Source of the DNA: Asinibacterium sp. OR53
GTDB taxonomy: Bacteria; Bacteroidota; Bacteroidia; Chitinophagales; Chitinophagaceae
Direction of reading: 5' to 3'
DNA length: 64,000 nt
Assembly (NCBI RefSeq): GCF_000515315.1
Contig: NZ_KI911562.1
Coordinates: 1,322,505-1,386,504 of the forward strand
The notes under the pieces are model-generated. The model did not search any database, was not told the DNA's origin, and saw only the letters and a list, made by a program, of their open reading frames with translations. Positions 1 to 9,035 of the stretch are shown here, in pieces. Position 1 is the stretch's first letter, and the number at the start of each line of letters is the position of its first letter. Made by a program: the position numbers and the translations under genes.

Positions 1-1064
1 TTGCAAACTATCGCGATTATAAGTTTGTTGAACTGGGCCGCTTTGATTATACCAAAGAAGATTGTTTTCAGTTCCATGAAGCTGTGAAACTGCACGTGTT
101 GCCCTTAATTGAAAAGATCTACGAAAGGAAGAAGCAAAAGCTCGGACTCGATACGCTGCGTCCCTGGGATACGGAAGCAGAGCCCGATGGTGTAATGCCG
201 TTGAAGCCCTTTGCAGATGGGAAAGACCTCTATGAAAAATCAGTGGCTTGCTTTGAAGCATTGAATCCTTTTTTTGCCAACTGTTTGAGAAAGATGAACG
301 AGATGCACCATTTCGATCTTGAAAGCAGGAAGGGAAAAGCACCCGGCGGGTATAACTGTCCGCTGGCAGAGAGCGGCGCCCCTTTTATCTTTATGAATGC
401 AGCCGGACAAATGAGCGATGTAACGACGATGGTGCACGAAGGTGGACATGCTGTACATTCTTTCCTGGCCCATCACCTGGAGCTGAGCGCATTCAAAGAA
501 TATCCCATGGAGATTGCAGAAGTGGCAAGCATGTCGATGGAGTTGTTCACCATGGACCACTGGCAGGCTTTCTTTGATAAAGAAGAAGACCTGGTTCGTG
601 CAAAAGAACACCAGTTGGAAAGAACCATTACCATTTTCCCATGGATTGCCATCATTGATAAATTCCAGCATTGGGTGTACGAAAATCCAACACATACGGT
701 AGAAGAAAGAACCGCCAAATGGATGGAAATACTGAAAGAGTTTTCTGCAAAAAGTATTGATTATACCGGGCTCGACCATTTCCGGCAGATCGGCTGGCAA
801 AGACAATTGCATTTGTTTGAAGTACCTTTCTATTATATCGAATACGGAATTGCGCAGTTAGGAGCTATTGGTTTGTGGATGCAATACCAGCAAAACCCAC
901 AGCAGGCTTTGCAGCATTATATCCATGCACTGAGCCTGGGTGGAACCCGTACCCTGCCTGAATTATATGCTGCCGCAGGTTTGAAATTCGATCTTTCACC
1001 TGCACACATCAAAACATTGATGGAGTTCACGGCAAAGCAAATGGCTGAGCTGATCGGGGATTAA
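1..1064 (+). CDS. M3 family oligoendopeptidase (5'-truncated by window edge)
   Basis: C-terminal part of a zinc metallopeptidase of the M3 (thimet/PepF) family, which cleaves short peptides in the cytoplasm. The frame is open from base 3, so the true start lies left of the window; a GTG at 84 is internal. The zinc motif HEGGH is at bases 435-449. About 25 residues later the helix EIAEVASMSMELF carries the usual third-ligand glutamate. The remaining helical C-terminus (353 residues visible) fits M3 enzymes, which are normally 560-700 residues. Its stop codon overlaps the stop of the convergent ricT gene by 4 bases. Family assignment is firm; substrate is unknown. Confidence 0.9.
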   Translation, partial: ANYRDYKFVELGRFDYTKEDCFQFHEAVKLHVLPLIEKIYERKKQKLGLDTLRPWDTEAEPDGVMPLKPFADGKDLYEKSVACFEALNPFFANCLRKMNEMHHFDLESRKGKAPGGYNCPLAESGAPFIFMNAAGQMSDVTTMVHEGGHAVHSFLAHHLELSAFKEYPMEIAEVASMSMELFTMDHWQAFFDKEEDLVRAKEHQLERTITIFPWIAIIDKFQHWVYENPTHTVEERTAKWMEILKEFSAKSIDYTGLDHFRQIGWQRQLHLFEVPFYYIEYGIAQLGAIGLWMQYQQNPQQALQHYIHALSLGGTRTLPELYAAAGLKFDLSPAHIKTLMEFTAKQMAELIGD

Positions 1065-2443
1065 GGTTTAGGCGGCTGCTGGTTCGGGTTTTGCGGAGGT
1101 TTTTGTCCCTGCCCGCCACCGCTGCGGTTGGGTTGTCCGCCCTGAGGCCGCTGTTTTTGTTGTGGCCGCTGACCAGCTTGATTGCCTTGTTGAGGAGGAC
1201 GGTTTTGGTTTTGCTGCCCGCCTTGCGCCTGAGGTCTTTGACCTTGACCTCCTTGTTGCCTGGGCCCTTTTTGCTGTCCGCCATTCCGGCCTTCCTGTTG
1301 CTGCCGTTGCTGATTCCTTTGTTGGTCGCGGCGGCGACGGTCGTTCTTTTCCAGGGTACGGAGGCTGATCTGTCCAACCAGTTCCACAAAAGCAGTCTCT
1401 GTTTCTTTCTGCTTATTACCCGATATTTCTACTGCCTGTAATTCCTCTGCCTTTTGACCTTGTTGATTCATTCGCTTGATCTCTTTCACGCGCTGGATGG
1501 TCAAAGGATAATGTTTGGTATTGTTGGGCAGGGCATACCACATGAGGTTTTTGAAGATATCTTTCTTCACCAGTTGGGCGGTACCCATAACAGTTTCAAG
1601 AGAATCAGCATAATCGGGAAAATGCTGTAATGCATCGAGATAAGTATCCAACTCGTAATTCAGGCAACATTTCAAACGGCCGCATTGTCCGCTTAATTTG
1701 GTTTGGTTGATGGAAAGGTTCTGGTAACGCGCTGCAGTGGTATTAACGCTTTTGAAATCGTTGAGCCAGGTGCTGCAACAGAGCTCGCGGCCGCAACTAC
1801 CTATTCCACCTACTTTGGCGGCTTCCTGGCGGATGCCGATCTGGCGCATCTCTACTTTTACTTTAAAATCGCCGGCGTATATTTTGATTAATTCACGGAA
1901 ATCAACGCGGTCGTCGGCGGTATAAAAGAAAGTACCTTTTTTGCCATCGGCCTGTATTTCCACTTCACTCAGCTTCATTTGCAGGTTCAACTGTTTGGCT
2001 ATGGCGCGGCTGCGGGCCAGAATTTCTTTTTCGCGGCCCTTACTTATTTTAAAAGTCTCTATATCTCTTTCAGAAGCGCGGCGAAGTATTTTTTTCATTT
2101 CGGGGTTCTGTTCATCCACCCCTTTCTTTTTCAACTGCAGGCGTACCAACTCCCCGGTAAGGCTCACTTCTCCTACATCAAATCCGCCTACTCCTTCTAC
2201 CGACACATAATCGCCCTTCTCGAAAAACTGTAAAGTGGTATTGCGGAAAAACTCTTTCCGGCTGCCCTGTTTAAAGCTTATTTCGATCACCTTGCAATTG
2301 CTTTCGGGATCGCTGAAAGGGAGGTTCATCAGCCAATCATGTACATTCATCCGGTTACAGCCGCCTGTGCTGCAACCCCCATTGCTTTTACATCCCCCCG
2401 GCTTACCACCGCCAGTAGCGGTTCCACAAGATCCACATCCCAT
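1061..2443 (-). CDS. ricT: RicT/YaaT-like PSP1-domain protein
   Basis: PSP1-domain protein related to Bacillus RicT (YaaT), which with RicA and RicF forms an Fe-S-containing complex that modulates RNase Y and phosphorelay. The conserved core spans about residues 40-330 and carries two cysteine motifs, CGRELCC (217-223) and CGRLKCC (254-260). Two regions are unusual: a Gly/Cys-rich N-terminus (residues 1-30, with C3, C6, C18, C24 and C29) and a Gln/Gly/Arg/Pro-rich tail from about residue 368 to 460 that is probably disordered. It lies downstream of holB, an order also known from Bacillus. The function in Bacteroidota is inferred, because RicA and RicF partners are not visible here. Confidence 0.85.
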   Translation of the reverse strand: MGCGSCGTATGGGKPGGCKSNGGCSTGGCNRMNVHDWLMNLPFSDPESNCKVIEISFKQGSRKEFFRNTTLQFFEKGDYVSVEGVGGFDVGEVSLTGELVRLQLKKKGVDEQNPEMKKILRRASERDIETFKISKGREKEILARSRAIAKQLNLQMKLSEVEIQADGKKGTFFYTADDRVDFRELIKIYAGDFKVKVEMRQIGIRQEAAKVGGIGSCGRELCCSTWLNDFKSVNTTAARYQNLSINQTKLSGQCGRLKCCLNYELDTYLDALQHFPDYADSLETVMGTAQLVKKDIFKNLMWYALPNNTKHYPLTIQRVKEIKRMNQQGQKAEELQAVEISGNKQKETETAFVELVGQISLRTLEKNDRRRRDQQRNQQRQQQEGRNGGQQKGPRQQGGQGQRPQAQGGQQNQNRPPQQGNQAGQRPQQKQRPQGGQPNRSGGGQGQKPPQNPNQQPPKP

Positions 2444-2690
2444 TCGATATAGGTTAATAGGTTAACGACTTGTTTAGGAGAGGATGGCTTGTGTGGGGAC
2501 TACAGTACTGCGCGTGGCTGCTGTTCTGTCACTTATGGTACATTCGGATTTCCGTTGTACAGCGATCAGGACGATATGTCATTTTTGCAACCTTGCATAG
2601 CATCAATGCTTTCAAATTATAGTGATAAGCGTTGTACATTCTGTTACCCCCTACAGTTTCACTCTCTCCGGATCCGCTTAGGGCGAATCC

Positions 2691-3890
2691 TCAATTATTC
2701 AAAATTAGGGTTTTGTTCTGAATGATGTGGTATAGTTTGATGGTAAGGGCCTGGAACAGCATTTTAGCATTGGCATTCCGCTCAATATAATAAGCGGCCC
2801 TGTCGAGCTCCTCAATAATGGCTTGCTGCTGGCTTACCGAAGCGATCTTATTGAGGCGGAGGGCAAAGTCCCGCTCATTATCGCCCATCATCAGTTGCCC
2901 GGCACCCAGTACCTTGATGCGGACGCTCAGTTCCAGCAGGTGGTTAAAATAACGCAGAAACTGTTTCTGTTTCTCCCTTCCCAGCTTACTCACTTCTTCT
3001 GTAAACTTCACCTGGGCAAGGGGACCGCCTTTCAGGGTGGCATTCAGCCAGTCGCGCAGCAGGCTCTGCCAGTCCTCATCGGAATGCTGCAACAACTGGA
3101 GGGCCTCGCGGTAATTGCCTTCACAAATGCCGGCGATCTGGCGGGCCGTTTCAACATTGGCCTGGGCCCTTTCTACCAGGGCTTGTTCCACCTCGTTGTT
3201 TTCGAGCGAGGGGATCTTCACCAACTGACAGCGACTGAGGATCGTGGGCAATATCTGCTCATCGTTCTCGGCTACCAGTATGAATAAAGTATTGGGAGGT
3301 GGTTCTTCTATCAGCTTCAGCAGTTTATTGCCTTCCTTACCCAGGTATTCAGGCATCCACAGTACCAGCACTTTGTATTCACTTTCGAAACTTTTCAGGC
3401 TCAGCTTGCGAATAATGTCGTTGCATTCATCGGCCGTGATATTACCTTGCTTGTTCTCAGCGCCGATGAACTGGAGCCAGTCATACACGTTGCCATAAGG
3501 GAATTGTGTGATGAATTCGCGCCATTCACTGATATAATCGGTGCTGACGGGTTTATCGCCGCTTTTCCTGGGGATCACCGGGTATGAGAAATGAAGATCG
3601 GGGTGGATCAGTTGCTCTGCCCGCTGAAATGCAGATGCTCCAACAACCTGTTCCGGAGTTAAAAAAGAGGGTTTCGATTCCAGTGCGGTAAATCCGCCGA
3701 ACAGATCGGCCACTTCGGGAGATGCCACGGGCTGACTCACCACATATTGTGCAAATGCCAATGCAAGGGGTAGTGTTCCACTGCCTTCACGCCCTAGAAA
3801 AAGCAGTGCATGACTGAGCCTGTTCTGCTCTACCATTTCTACCAGGTGCTGCTTCGTGGCAGACTGGCCTATAACGTCTTTGAATTGCAT
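2691..3890 (-). CDS. holB: DNA polymerase III subunit delta' (HolB)
   Basis: Clamp-loader subunit delta-prime of DNA polymerase III, part of the AAA+ complex that loads the beta sliding clamp. The N-terminus follows the family pattern (FKDVIGQ, then SHALLFLGREGSGTLPLA at a degenerate P-loop). Residues around 170-190 hold the KVLVLWMPEYLGKEGNKLLK / LIEEPPPNTLFIL segment and the sensor region ILSRCQL. The altered P-loop fits the family, since delta' does not hydrolyse ATP. Length (399 aa) is somewhat long for the family. It precedes ricT on the same strand after a 247-bp gap in which I see no gene. A TACTTTTG -7-like box lies just 8 bases upstream of the ATG. Confidence 0.9.
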   Translation of the reverse strand: MQFKDVIGQSATKQHLVEMVEQNRLSHALLFLGREGSGTLPLALAFAQYVVSQPVASPEVADLFGGFTALESKPSFLTPEQVVGASAFQRAEQLIHPDLHFSYPVIPRKSGDKPVSTDYISEWREFITQFPYGNVYDWLQFIGAENKQGNITADECNDIIRKLSLKSFESEYKVLVLWMPEYLGKEGNKLLKLIEEPPPNTLFILVAENDEQILPTILSRCQLVKIPSLENNEVEQALVERAQANVETARQIAGICEGNYREALQLLQHSDEDWQSLLRDWLNATLKGGPLAQVKFTEEVSKLGREKQKQFLRYFNHLLELSVRIKVLGAGQLMMGDNERDFALRLNKIASVSQQQAIIEELDRAAYYIERNANAKMLFQALTIKLYHIIQNKTLILNN

Positions 3891-3917
3891 GAAGGAGCAA
3901 AAGTAATACTGAAAGAC

Positions 3918-4451
3918 CTATTTCAGGTACTTCAGTATTTCCTCATCGTCGGGCTTTACTTTGCTGGGGAAATAAGCGATCATTTTTCCGTCTTCATCCA
4001 ACAAAAATTTGTTGAAGTTCCAGGCGATGGTTGCATCCAGCACGCCATTCTGGTCTTTGCTGGTAAGCCATTTGTAAATGGGTGCCGTATCATCTCCTTT
4101 CACACTAACCTTACTGGCCAGGGGAAAAGTTACACCGAATCTTGCTTTACAGAACTGTTGTATCTCTTCATTGCTGCCCGGCTCCTGTGAGCCGAAATTA
4201 TTGGCCGGGAAGCCAACGATCACCAGTTTGTCTTTGTATGTTTCATATACTTTCTCCAGCGCCTCATATTGAGGAGTGAAACCACATTTGGAAGCTGTAT
4301 TTACCACCAGTATTTTCTTGCCTTTGAATTTGGCAAAATCAATCACACCTCCTTCAATGGATTTTACTTTGAACTGGTGTATGCTCGGACCGCTTGGCAG
4401 GGTGAATGCACTCAACAAAGCGGCAATGGCAAATGTCATGAGGTATTTCAT
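3918..4451 (-). CDS. Secreted glutathione peroxidase-family protein
   Basis: Thiol peroxidase of the glutathione peroxidase family, reducing H2O2 or organic peroxides, probably with thioredoxin-like donors because the active residue is Cys rather than Sec. The peroxidatic cysteine is C56 in NTASKCGFTP; the FPANNFG and IAWNFNKFLL segments supply the Gln/Asn and Trp of the catalytic site. Residues 1-20 form a hydrophobic signal-like segment (FAIAALLSAFTLPS), so the protein is probably exported, unlike most cytoplasmic members. It is 27 bases from the start of holB on the same strand. Confidence in family is high; export is inferred. Confidence 0.88.
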   Translation of the reverse strand: MKYLMTFAIAALLSAFTLPSGPSIHQFKVKSIEGGVIDFAKFKGKKILVVNTASKCGFTPQYEALEKVYETYKDKLVIVGFPANNFGSQEPGSNEEIQQFCKARFGVTFPLASKVSVKGDDTAPIYKWLTSKDQNGVLDATIAWNFNKFLLDEDGKMIAYFPSKVKPDDEEILKYLK

Positions 4452-4525
4452 GGGTAACTATTTAAGTACTAAAGTTAGCATGATTACAGGAAATACAGAT
4501 GCCCAATTTGATAAATGGGCGATTA

Positions 4526-5227
4526 TCAGATAGTATACGCCACAGCTCCAATGCTAACGTGCACATTGCCAGCTTTTAGCAGTGCGGCTCCACAGGCTTC
4601 CAGTGTAGCGCCGGTAGTGATCACATCATCAATGAGTAATATGTGTTTGTTTTGAAGGGATGACAGATCGTTGATGGCAAATACATTTTCCATATTCTGC
4701 CAGCGGCTAAGCCTCGTCTGATGCGTTTGGGTATCAGTGAATTTTGTTCTACTGAGGGCATGCGCCAACAAAGGTTTGTTCCATACAGTAGCAATTCCTT
4801 CACAGATGAGTTGTGCCTGGTTATATCCCCTGTGGTATTCTTTTTTTCTGTTAAGGGGAACAGGTATCAGCAGGTCTATCGTTTCAAACCTGCCGCTGGC
4901 TTCCAGCATTCTTCCCATCATCCTGCCAAAAAAATAACCCAGCTCGCGTTGTTGTTTGTATTTGAGTTGCACCAGCAGGTGTTGCAGGAGTGAATGTTTG
5001 GTGAAATAATAGGCGGCCCCGGCCTGTATTACCGGCAGACGGCCATAAAAGATCTTTTCAACAGGATTGCCTTGCAGGGGGAAGAAATTTGTTCCCGGTA
5101 ATTGCAACAGGCATTTACTGCACAACAGGTTGTTGTGCTCAAGGATATCGGTACCGCATCCTTCGCAATTATGCGGGAAAAAAAGATGACCGAAGTCCGC
5201 CGCAATGGATTTCAGTAAAGCGATCAT
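4526..5227 (-). CDS. comF: ComF family phosphoribosyltransferase-like protein
   Basis: ComF/ComFC/GntX-type protein. An N-terminal zinc-finger-like region holds CEGCG and CSKC (residues about 20-40). A C-terminal type I phosphoribosyltransferase fold follows, with the PRPP-binding motif LLIDDVITTGATLEA near residue 197. In naturally transformable bacteria ComF proteins help take up or process single-stranded DNA. The gene stands alone here, but a comEC homologue is in the same window (17.6-19.3 kb). Length (233 aa) is normal. The substrate of the PRTase fold is unknown for the family. Confidence 0.85.
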   Translation of the reverse strand: MIALLKSIAADFGHLFFPHNCEGCGTDILEHNNLLCSKCLLQLPGTNFFPLQGNPVEKIFYGRLPVIQAGAAYYFTKHSLLQHLLVQLKYKQQRELGYFFGRMMGRMLEASGRFETIDLLIPVPLNRKKEYHRGYNQAQLICEGIATVWNKPLLAHALSRTKFTDTQTHQTRLSRWQNMENVFAINDLSSLQNKHILLIDDVITTGATLEACGAALLKAGNVHVSIGAVAYTI

Positions 5228-5280
5228 GCATCCAAAATAAGCGGCATGCAGTGATGTGCGAACAGGTATTTGCCGAGAAT

Positions 5281-6651
5281 TTAAAACAGCTGGCGATATA
5301 CTTCATCTACCCTGCCTAACGGAGTGATCTCGATCCTGAATGATTTCGGGTTGAAACTTTTTCTGTTGTACTGCGAAACGATGATCTTTTCAAAGCCGAG
5401 TTTCTCTGCTTCTGCTATGCGTTGCTCGATCCTGTTTACGGCCCTGATCTCACCATTCAACCCTACTTCTCCCGCAAAACAGATATGCTGCGGAAGGGGT
5501 ATGTCTTCATAAGAAGAAAGCAGTGCGCAGATCACGGCCAGGTCAAGTGAAGGGTCTTCTACCTTGATGCCGCCGGCGATGTTTACAAAAACATCTTTCA
5601 TACCAAACTGGAAGCCGCCTCTTTTTTCCAGCACGGCGAGTAATAACTGCAACCTGCGTAAATCAAAACCTGTTACTGTTCTTTGTGGTGTGCCATATAC
5701 GCTTTGTGTTACAAGTGCCTGCACCTCTACCAGCAAAGGCCGCATACCTTCGATCGTTGCAGCAATGGCGCTGCCGCTCAACTGCTCTTCACGCTGGGCA
5801 ATGAGTATTTCAGAAGGATTGGATACCGTGCGCATGCCTTCACCCGTCATTTCATAAATGCCCAGTTCAGCTGTACTGCCGAAACGGTTCTTCAACGTAC
5901 GGAGGATGCGGTACACATAATGGCGGTCGCCTTCGAACTGCAACACGGTATCTACCATGTGTTCCAGTATTTTCGGACCGGCAATGGCACCGTCCTTGGT
6001 AATATGACCGATAAGGAAAACAGGTGTGCCTGTTTCTTTGGCAAAGCGATGGAATTCAGCTGCACATTCGCGGATCTGCGATACGCTGCCCGCCGATGAG
6101 TCGATGAGATTGGATTGAAGGGTTTGTATCGAATCAACGATGACAAGTTGCGGTTTCAGTTTTTTGATTTCCTGGAAAATGGTCTGTGTAGCGGTTTCAG
6201 TGAGTAAATAAAAATTAGGATTGACAATCTTCAGTCGATCGGCACGCATCTTCACCTGCTGTTCGCTTTCTTCTCCGCTGATATATAATACTACGAGTTC
6301 ATTGGCTAATAATCCGTTTTGTAAAAACAAGGTACTCTTACCAATACCAGGTTCACCTGCTACCAATACCAGGCTGCCGGGAACAATACCTCCACCCAGC
6401 ACACGATTCAGTTCAGGATCTTTGGTAACGATTCTTTTTTCTTCACCGGCGCTTACCGCTTCCAATGCAATAACCCTGGAACCTTTTTTTTCTGGATGAT
6501 AACCATCCCATTTCACTTCCTGTTGCCCGCCCTTTTGCAATACTTCTTCAGTAAACGTATTCCATTGTGCACAGCCCGGACATTTGCCCAACCATTTTGC
6601 ACTTTCATAACCGCAATTGCTGCAGAAAAAAGCCGTTTTAATTTTACTCAT
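5281..6651 (-). CDS. radA: DNA repair protein RadA/Sms
   Basis: RecA-like ATPase that drives branch migration and processes recombination intermediates. Domains in order: C4 zinc finger (C10, C13, C24, C27); Walker A GEPGIGKST at 99-107; Walker B IVDSIQTLQS; the RadA-specific KNRFG motif near residue 255; and a C-terminal Lon-protease-like domain from about 290 that lacks proteolytic function in this family. Length (456 aa) is typical. Upstream is a 620-bp non-coding stretch. A terminator-like hairpin 170 bases before the start (6822-6843) lies on the strand transcribed toward radA. Confidence 0.95.
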   Translation of the reverse strand: MSKIKTAFFCSNCGYESAKWLGKCPGCAQWNTFTEEVLQKGGQQEVKWDGYHPEKKGSRVIALEAVSAGEEKRIVTKDPELNRVLGGGIVPGSLVLVAGEPGIGKSTLFLQNGLLANELVVLYISGEESEQQVKMRADRLKIVNPNFYLLTETATQTIFQEIKKLKPQLVIVDSIQTLQSNLIDSSAGSVSQIRECAAEFHRFAKETGTPVFLIGHITKDGAIAGPKILEHMVDTVLQFEGDRHYVYRILRTLKNRFGSTAELGIYEMTGEGMRTVSNPSEILIAQREEQLSGSAIAATIEGMRPLLVEVQALVTQSVYGTPQRTVTGFDLRRLQLLLAVLEKRGGFQFGMKDVFVNIAGGIKVEDPSLDLAVICALLSSYEDIPLPQHICFAGEVGLNGEIRAVNRIEQRIAEAEKLGFEKIIVSQYNRKSFNPKSFRIEITPLGRVDEVYRQLF

Positions 6652-6821
6652 AAGAGGCTAAAGGTAAACAGCTAGAATAAAATGACATGAATCGTTGATA
6701 CATTTCATGCTTTGATATGCGATGATTGAACTGCTACCATAATCATTAAAAATGATCAAAACAGGCAATCGAAATAAATGGAAGGAAAAAACGTTGCAGA
6801 CCTGCTTAAGGATATGTAAAA

Positions 6822-6843
6822 GGGTCAGCATTACTGCCGACCC
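6822..6843 (-). terminator. Rho-independent terminator-like hairpin
   Basis: The arms GGGTCAGCA and TGCCGACCC pair at 8 of 9 positions around a TTAC loop. On the minus strand the stem is followed directly by TTTTACAT. It lies 430 bp past the rng stop and 170 bp before radA, so it would end either rng read-through or an unannotated short transcript. Confidence 0.55.
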
Positions 6844-7196
6844 TGTTTACTTACTAACCCATTAAATTCTGCCACTAAATTACAAAAACAGGCCACATTG
6901 CAAAATTATTTTTTGCCCTTGTGCATAAATTAAATGCCCCCCGAAAGGGTGTCCCGGGATTAATTTTTTGTTAGGTATTTTTTACACTTTGGTGGGCCAA
7001 AACGCCTATGGGGAAAGGGTTCCAGGATGAAATATGCATTTGATAAAATTTAATGTATATAGAAGTGCCAGGTAACGCTTAAGGCTTTATATGCAATAAA
7101 ATTATTTATAATATTATTATGAATGATGATTTTTCAGTCATTGAATTCATGGTAAAAAATACGTCCCCATGCTGGAATCGGCAGCGCTAAAAGCAA

Positions 7197-7227
7197 GTGA
7201 TGGATGCCGCTGGCCGGCATCCATCAC
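7197..7227 (-). terminator. Perfect 13-bp hairpin downstream of rng
   Basis: GTGATGGATGCCG at 7197-7209 pairs perfectly with CGGCATCCATCAC at 7215-7227 around a 5-base loop, 45 bp after the rng stop codon. On the minus strand it is followed by TTGCTTTTAG, a modest T-rich tail, so it is the likely rng terminator. On the plus strand the tail is A-rich. Confidence 0.7.
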
Positions 7228-7271
7228 AAATGTTAAAAAAATATTAAAAATTAATTAAAAAAATATGGGCT

Positions 7272-8822
7272 TTAGAACTTGATCTCCTCATCCCTTTCAT
7301 CAAAGAACCTGAATTCGATGAGTTGATAGCTGGTATTGGCCTGCGCTTTCAGCTTCACCTTGAATTTCCGTTTCCATTTCTTCAGAATAGAATTGAAGAA
7401 GCCTTTGGTCAGGTGCGAATAAACGATCGGATTCACCACCAGGGTAAGGTTGTTATGCGCGTGTGTAACCAGGTAGTGCAAACGCTTTTCGATCTCATCT
7501 TCCAGCAAAAGGGTGGAAGTGATCTTGCCGGTTCCGTGGCAAACCGGACAAACCTCGGCCGTATTGATGTTCACTTCCGGGCGCATGCGCTGACGGGTGA
7601 TCTGCAGCAGTCCGAATTTGGAAATGGGTAATACCGAATGTTTGGCCCTGTCGGTCTTCATGAATGATTCTACCGCTTCCTGTACTTTCTTCTTGTTATC
7701 GGGCAGTTTCATATCAATGAAATCCACCACGATGATGCCACCGATATCGCGCAGCCTCAACTGTCTTGCAATCTCTTCAGCAGCTTCGAGGTTAGTGCCC
7801 AGGGCATTGTCTTCCTGGTTATTGCTCACACTCTTGTAGCCGCTGTTTACGTCTATCACGTGCAGCGCTTCCGTATGCTCGATGATGAGGTAAGCGCCGC
7901 TGGGCAGGTTGACTGTTTTACCAAAAGAAGATTTTACCTGTTTGGTTACACCATACTGGTCAAAGATGGGGAGCCCGTTGTTGTATAAGGAAACGATATC
8001 TGTTTTGTCGGGCGCAATGCGTTGTATATAACTCTGGGTAACGCCGAAAAGATTTTTATCGTTGACAACGATCTTATTGAAATCAGCGCTCAACAAGTCA
8101 CGCAGTATACTGGTAGTCTTGTTTTCTTCGCTCATGATCCTTACGGGGGCGGCGGCTCCTTTCAGGTTCTTCTGAATGGTTTTCCAGGTTTCTGTAAGCG
8201 CCAGCATATCCTGGTGTAATTCGGCGGTGCTCTTGCCTTCGGCAGCAGTGCGCACGATCACACCGAAATTCTTTGGCCGGATGGCTTCCACGATCTTGTG
8301 CAGTCTTTTTCTTTCTTCAGCCGAATGGATCTTTTTAGATACGGCTACGATCTCATTGAAAGGCGTCACAACCACAAAGCGGCCGGGCAATGATATCTCA
8401 CAGCTCAGACGAGGGCCTTTAGCAGCAATGGGTTCTTTCAGTATCTGCACAAGCACATTGGGCTTGCCATTCAACACTTCGTTGATCTTTCCCGTTTTAA
8501 CGATCTCTGCTTCCGGTTGGAATTTGGAAAAATCGAACCCATTCTCCTCTTTGTTGTTCATAGCCAGTTGGGTGAACTTGATAATGGAACGGGCATAAGG
8601 ACTCAGATCGGTATAATGCAGGAATGCATCTTTTTCGAAGCCAACATCCACGAAGGCGGCATTGAGACCCGGGATTAGTTTTTTCACCTTCCCCAGGTAC
8701 AGGTCGCCCACGGCAAAATTAGCGTCGGCTTTTTCGTTGTGCAGCTCCACCAGTTTTTTATCTTCCAGGAATGCGATTTCCACGCCTGCAGGAGCAGCAT
8801 TAATGATTAATTCTTTGTTCAC
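7272..8822 (-). CDS. rng: Ribonuclease G/E family endoribonuclease
   Basis: RNase E/G-type 5'-sensing endoribonuclease for rRNA maturation and mRNA decay. An S1 RNA-binding domain occupies about residues 38-120. The catalytic core follows, with its two metal-binding aspartates in HVIDVNSG and GGIIVVDFIDM, then the zinc-link CPVCHGTG. I chose the GTG at 8822, which gives 516 residues starting (M)NKELIINAAPAG, the usual family N-terminus. The frame stays open to an ATG at 8885, but the extra 21 residues (MWFICCMII...) are unlike the family. It is RNase G-like in length, without the RNase E scaffold tail. A strong hairpin follows the stop. Confidence 0.93.
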   Translation of the reverse strand: MNKELIINAAPAGVEIAFLEDKKLVELHNEKADANFAVGDLYLGKVKKLIPGLNAAFVDVGFEKDAFLHYTDLSPYARSIIKFTQLAMNNKEENGFDFSKFQPEAEIVKTGKINEVLNGKPNVLVQILKEPIAAKGPRLSCEISLPGRFVVVTPFNEIVAVSKKIHSAEERKRLHKIVEAIRPKNFGVIVRTAAEGKSTAELHQDMLALTETWKTIQKNLKGAAAPVRIMSEENKTTSILRDLLSADFNKIVVNDKNLFGVTQSYIQRIAPDKTDIVSLYNNGLPIFDQYGVTKQVKSSFGKTVNLPSGAYLIIEHTEALHVIDVNSGYKSVSNNQEDNALGTNLEAAEEIARQLRLRDIGGIIVVDFIDMKLPDNKKKVQEAVESFMKTDRAKHSVLPISKFGLLQITRQRMRPEVNINTAEVCPVCHGTGKITSTLLLEDEIEKRLHYLVTHAHNNLTLVVNPIVYSHLTKGFFNSILKKWKRKFKVKLKAQANTSYQLIEFRFFDERDEEIKF

Positions 8823-8974
8823 AGAACAGCAACTTTTAAATACAAAATCACTCGCCGGTATGATCATACAGCAAATAAACCACACTTGAATCTGTGAAAT
8901 CTGCCACCGGAAAAGGGAAGGATAAGGAAAAGTTGCACAGTGAAGAAAGGAAGTGGCTTATGTCAGATTAGTGT

Positions 8975-9009
8975 TAAACGCGACCCCGGCTTTGCCTGGA
9001 TCGCGTTTA
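8975..9009 (-). terminator. Hairpin after the COX24-like gene
   Basis: TAAACGCGACCCCGG (8975-8989) pairs at 13 of 15 positions with CCTGGATCGCGTTTA (8995-9009) around a 5-base loop. It lies 27 bp past the stop of the 31-codon gene at 9036-9131. The minus-strand tail is not T-rich, so termination is plausible rather than certain. Confidence 0.45.
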
Positions 9010-9035
9010 TATCATGGTCAGAAAGAAGAAACGAA

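Larger units (their letters stand above)
6652..7271. other. Long non-coding gap between rng and radA
   Basis: A 620-bp AT-rich stretch without a credible protein gene on either strand, the longest in the window. It holds a perfect 13-bp hairpin just after rng (7197-7227) and a second hairpin with a T-tail on the minus strand (6822-6843). Between them I see only a possible minus-strand -7 box (TAATTTTG, bases 6908-6901) with no clear -33 element. A small RNA or a long radA leader is possible. Confidence 0.6.

Noticed and set aside
240..812. Long open frame on the minus strand inside the M3 peptidase gene
   Set aside because: It is the antisense of a strongly conserved metallopeptidase, and its translation shows no family pattern.
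1091..1441. Plus-strand open frame rich in Leu/Pro opposite the ricT tail
   Set aside because: It is a shadow of the low-complexity Q/G/P-coding stretch; no start signal or homology.
2444..2690. A gldH lipoprotein gene near ricT, as I recall for some gliding Bacteroidota
   Set aside because: Neither the gap upstream of ricT nor the sequence downstream (convergent peptidase) encodes a lipoprotein, so gldH is not here.
3898..3905. TACTTTTG -7-like box before holB
   Set aside because: Only 8 bases from the ATG and no -33 element, so it is too weak to list as a promoter.
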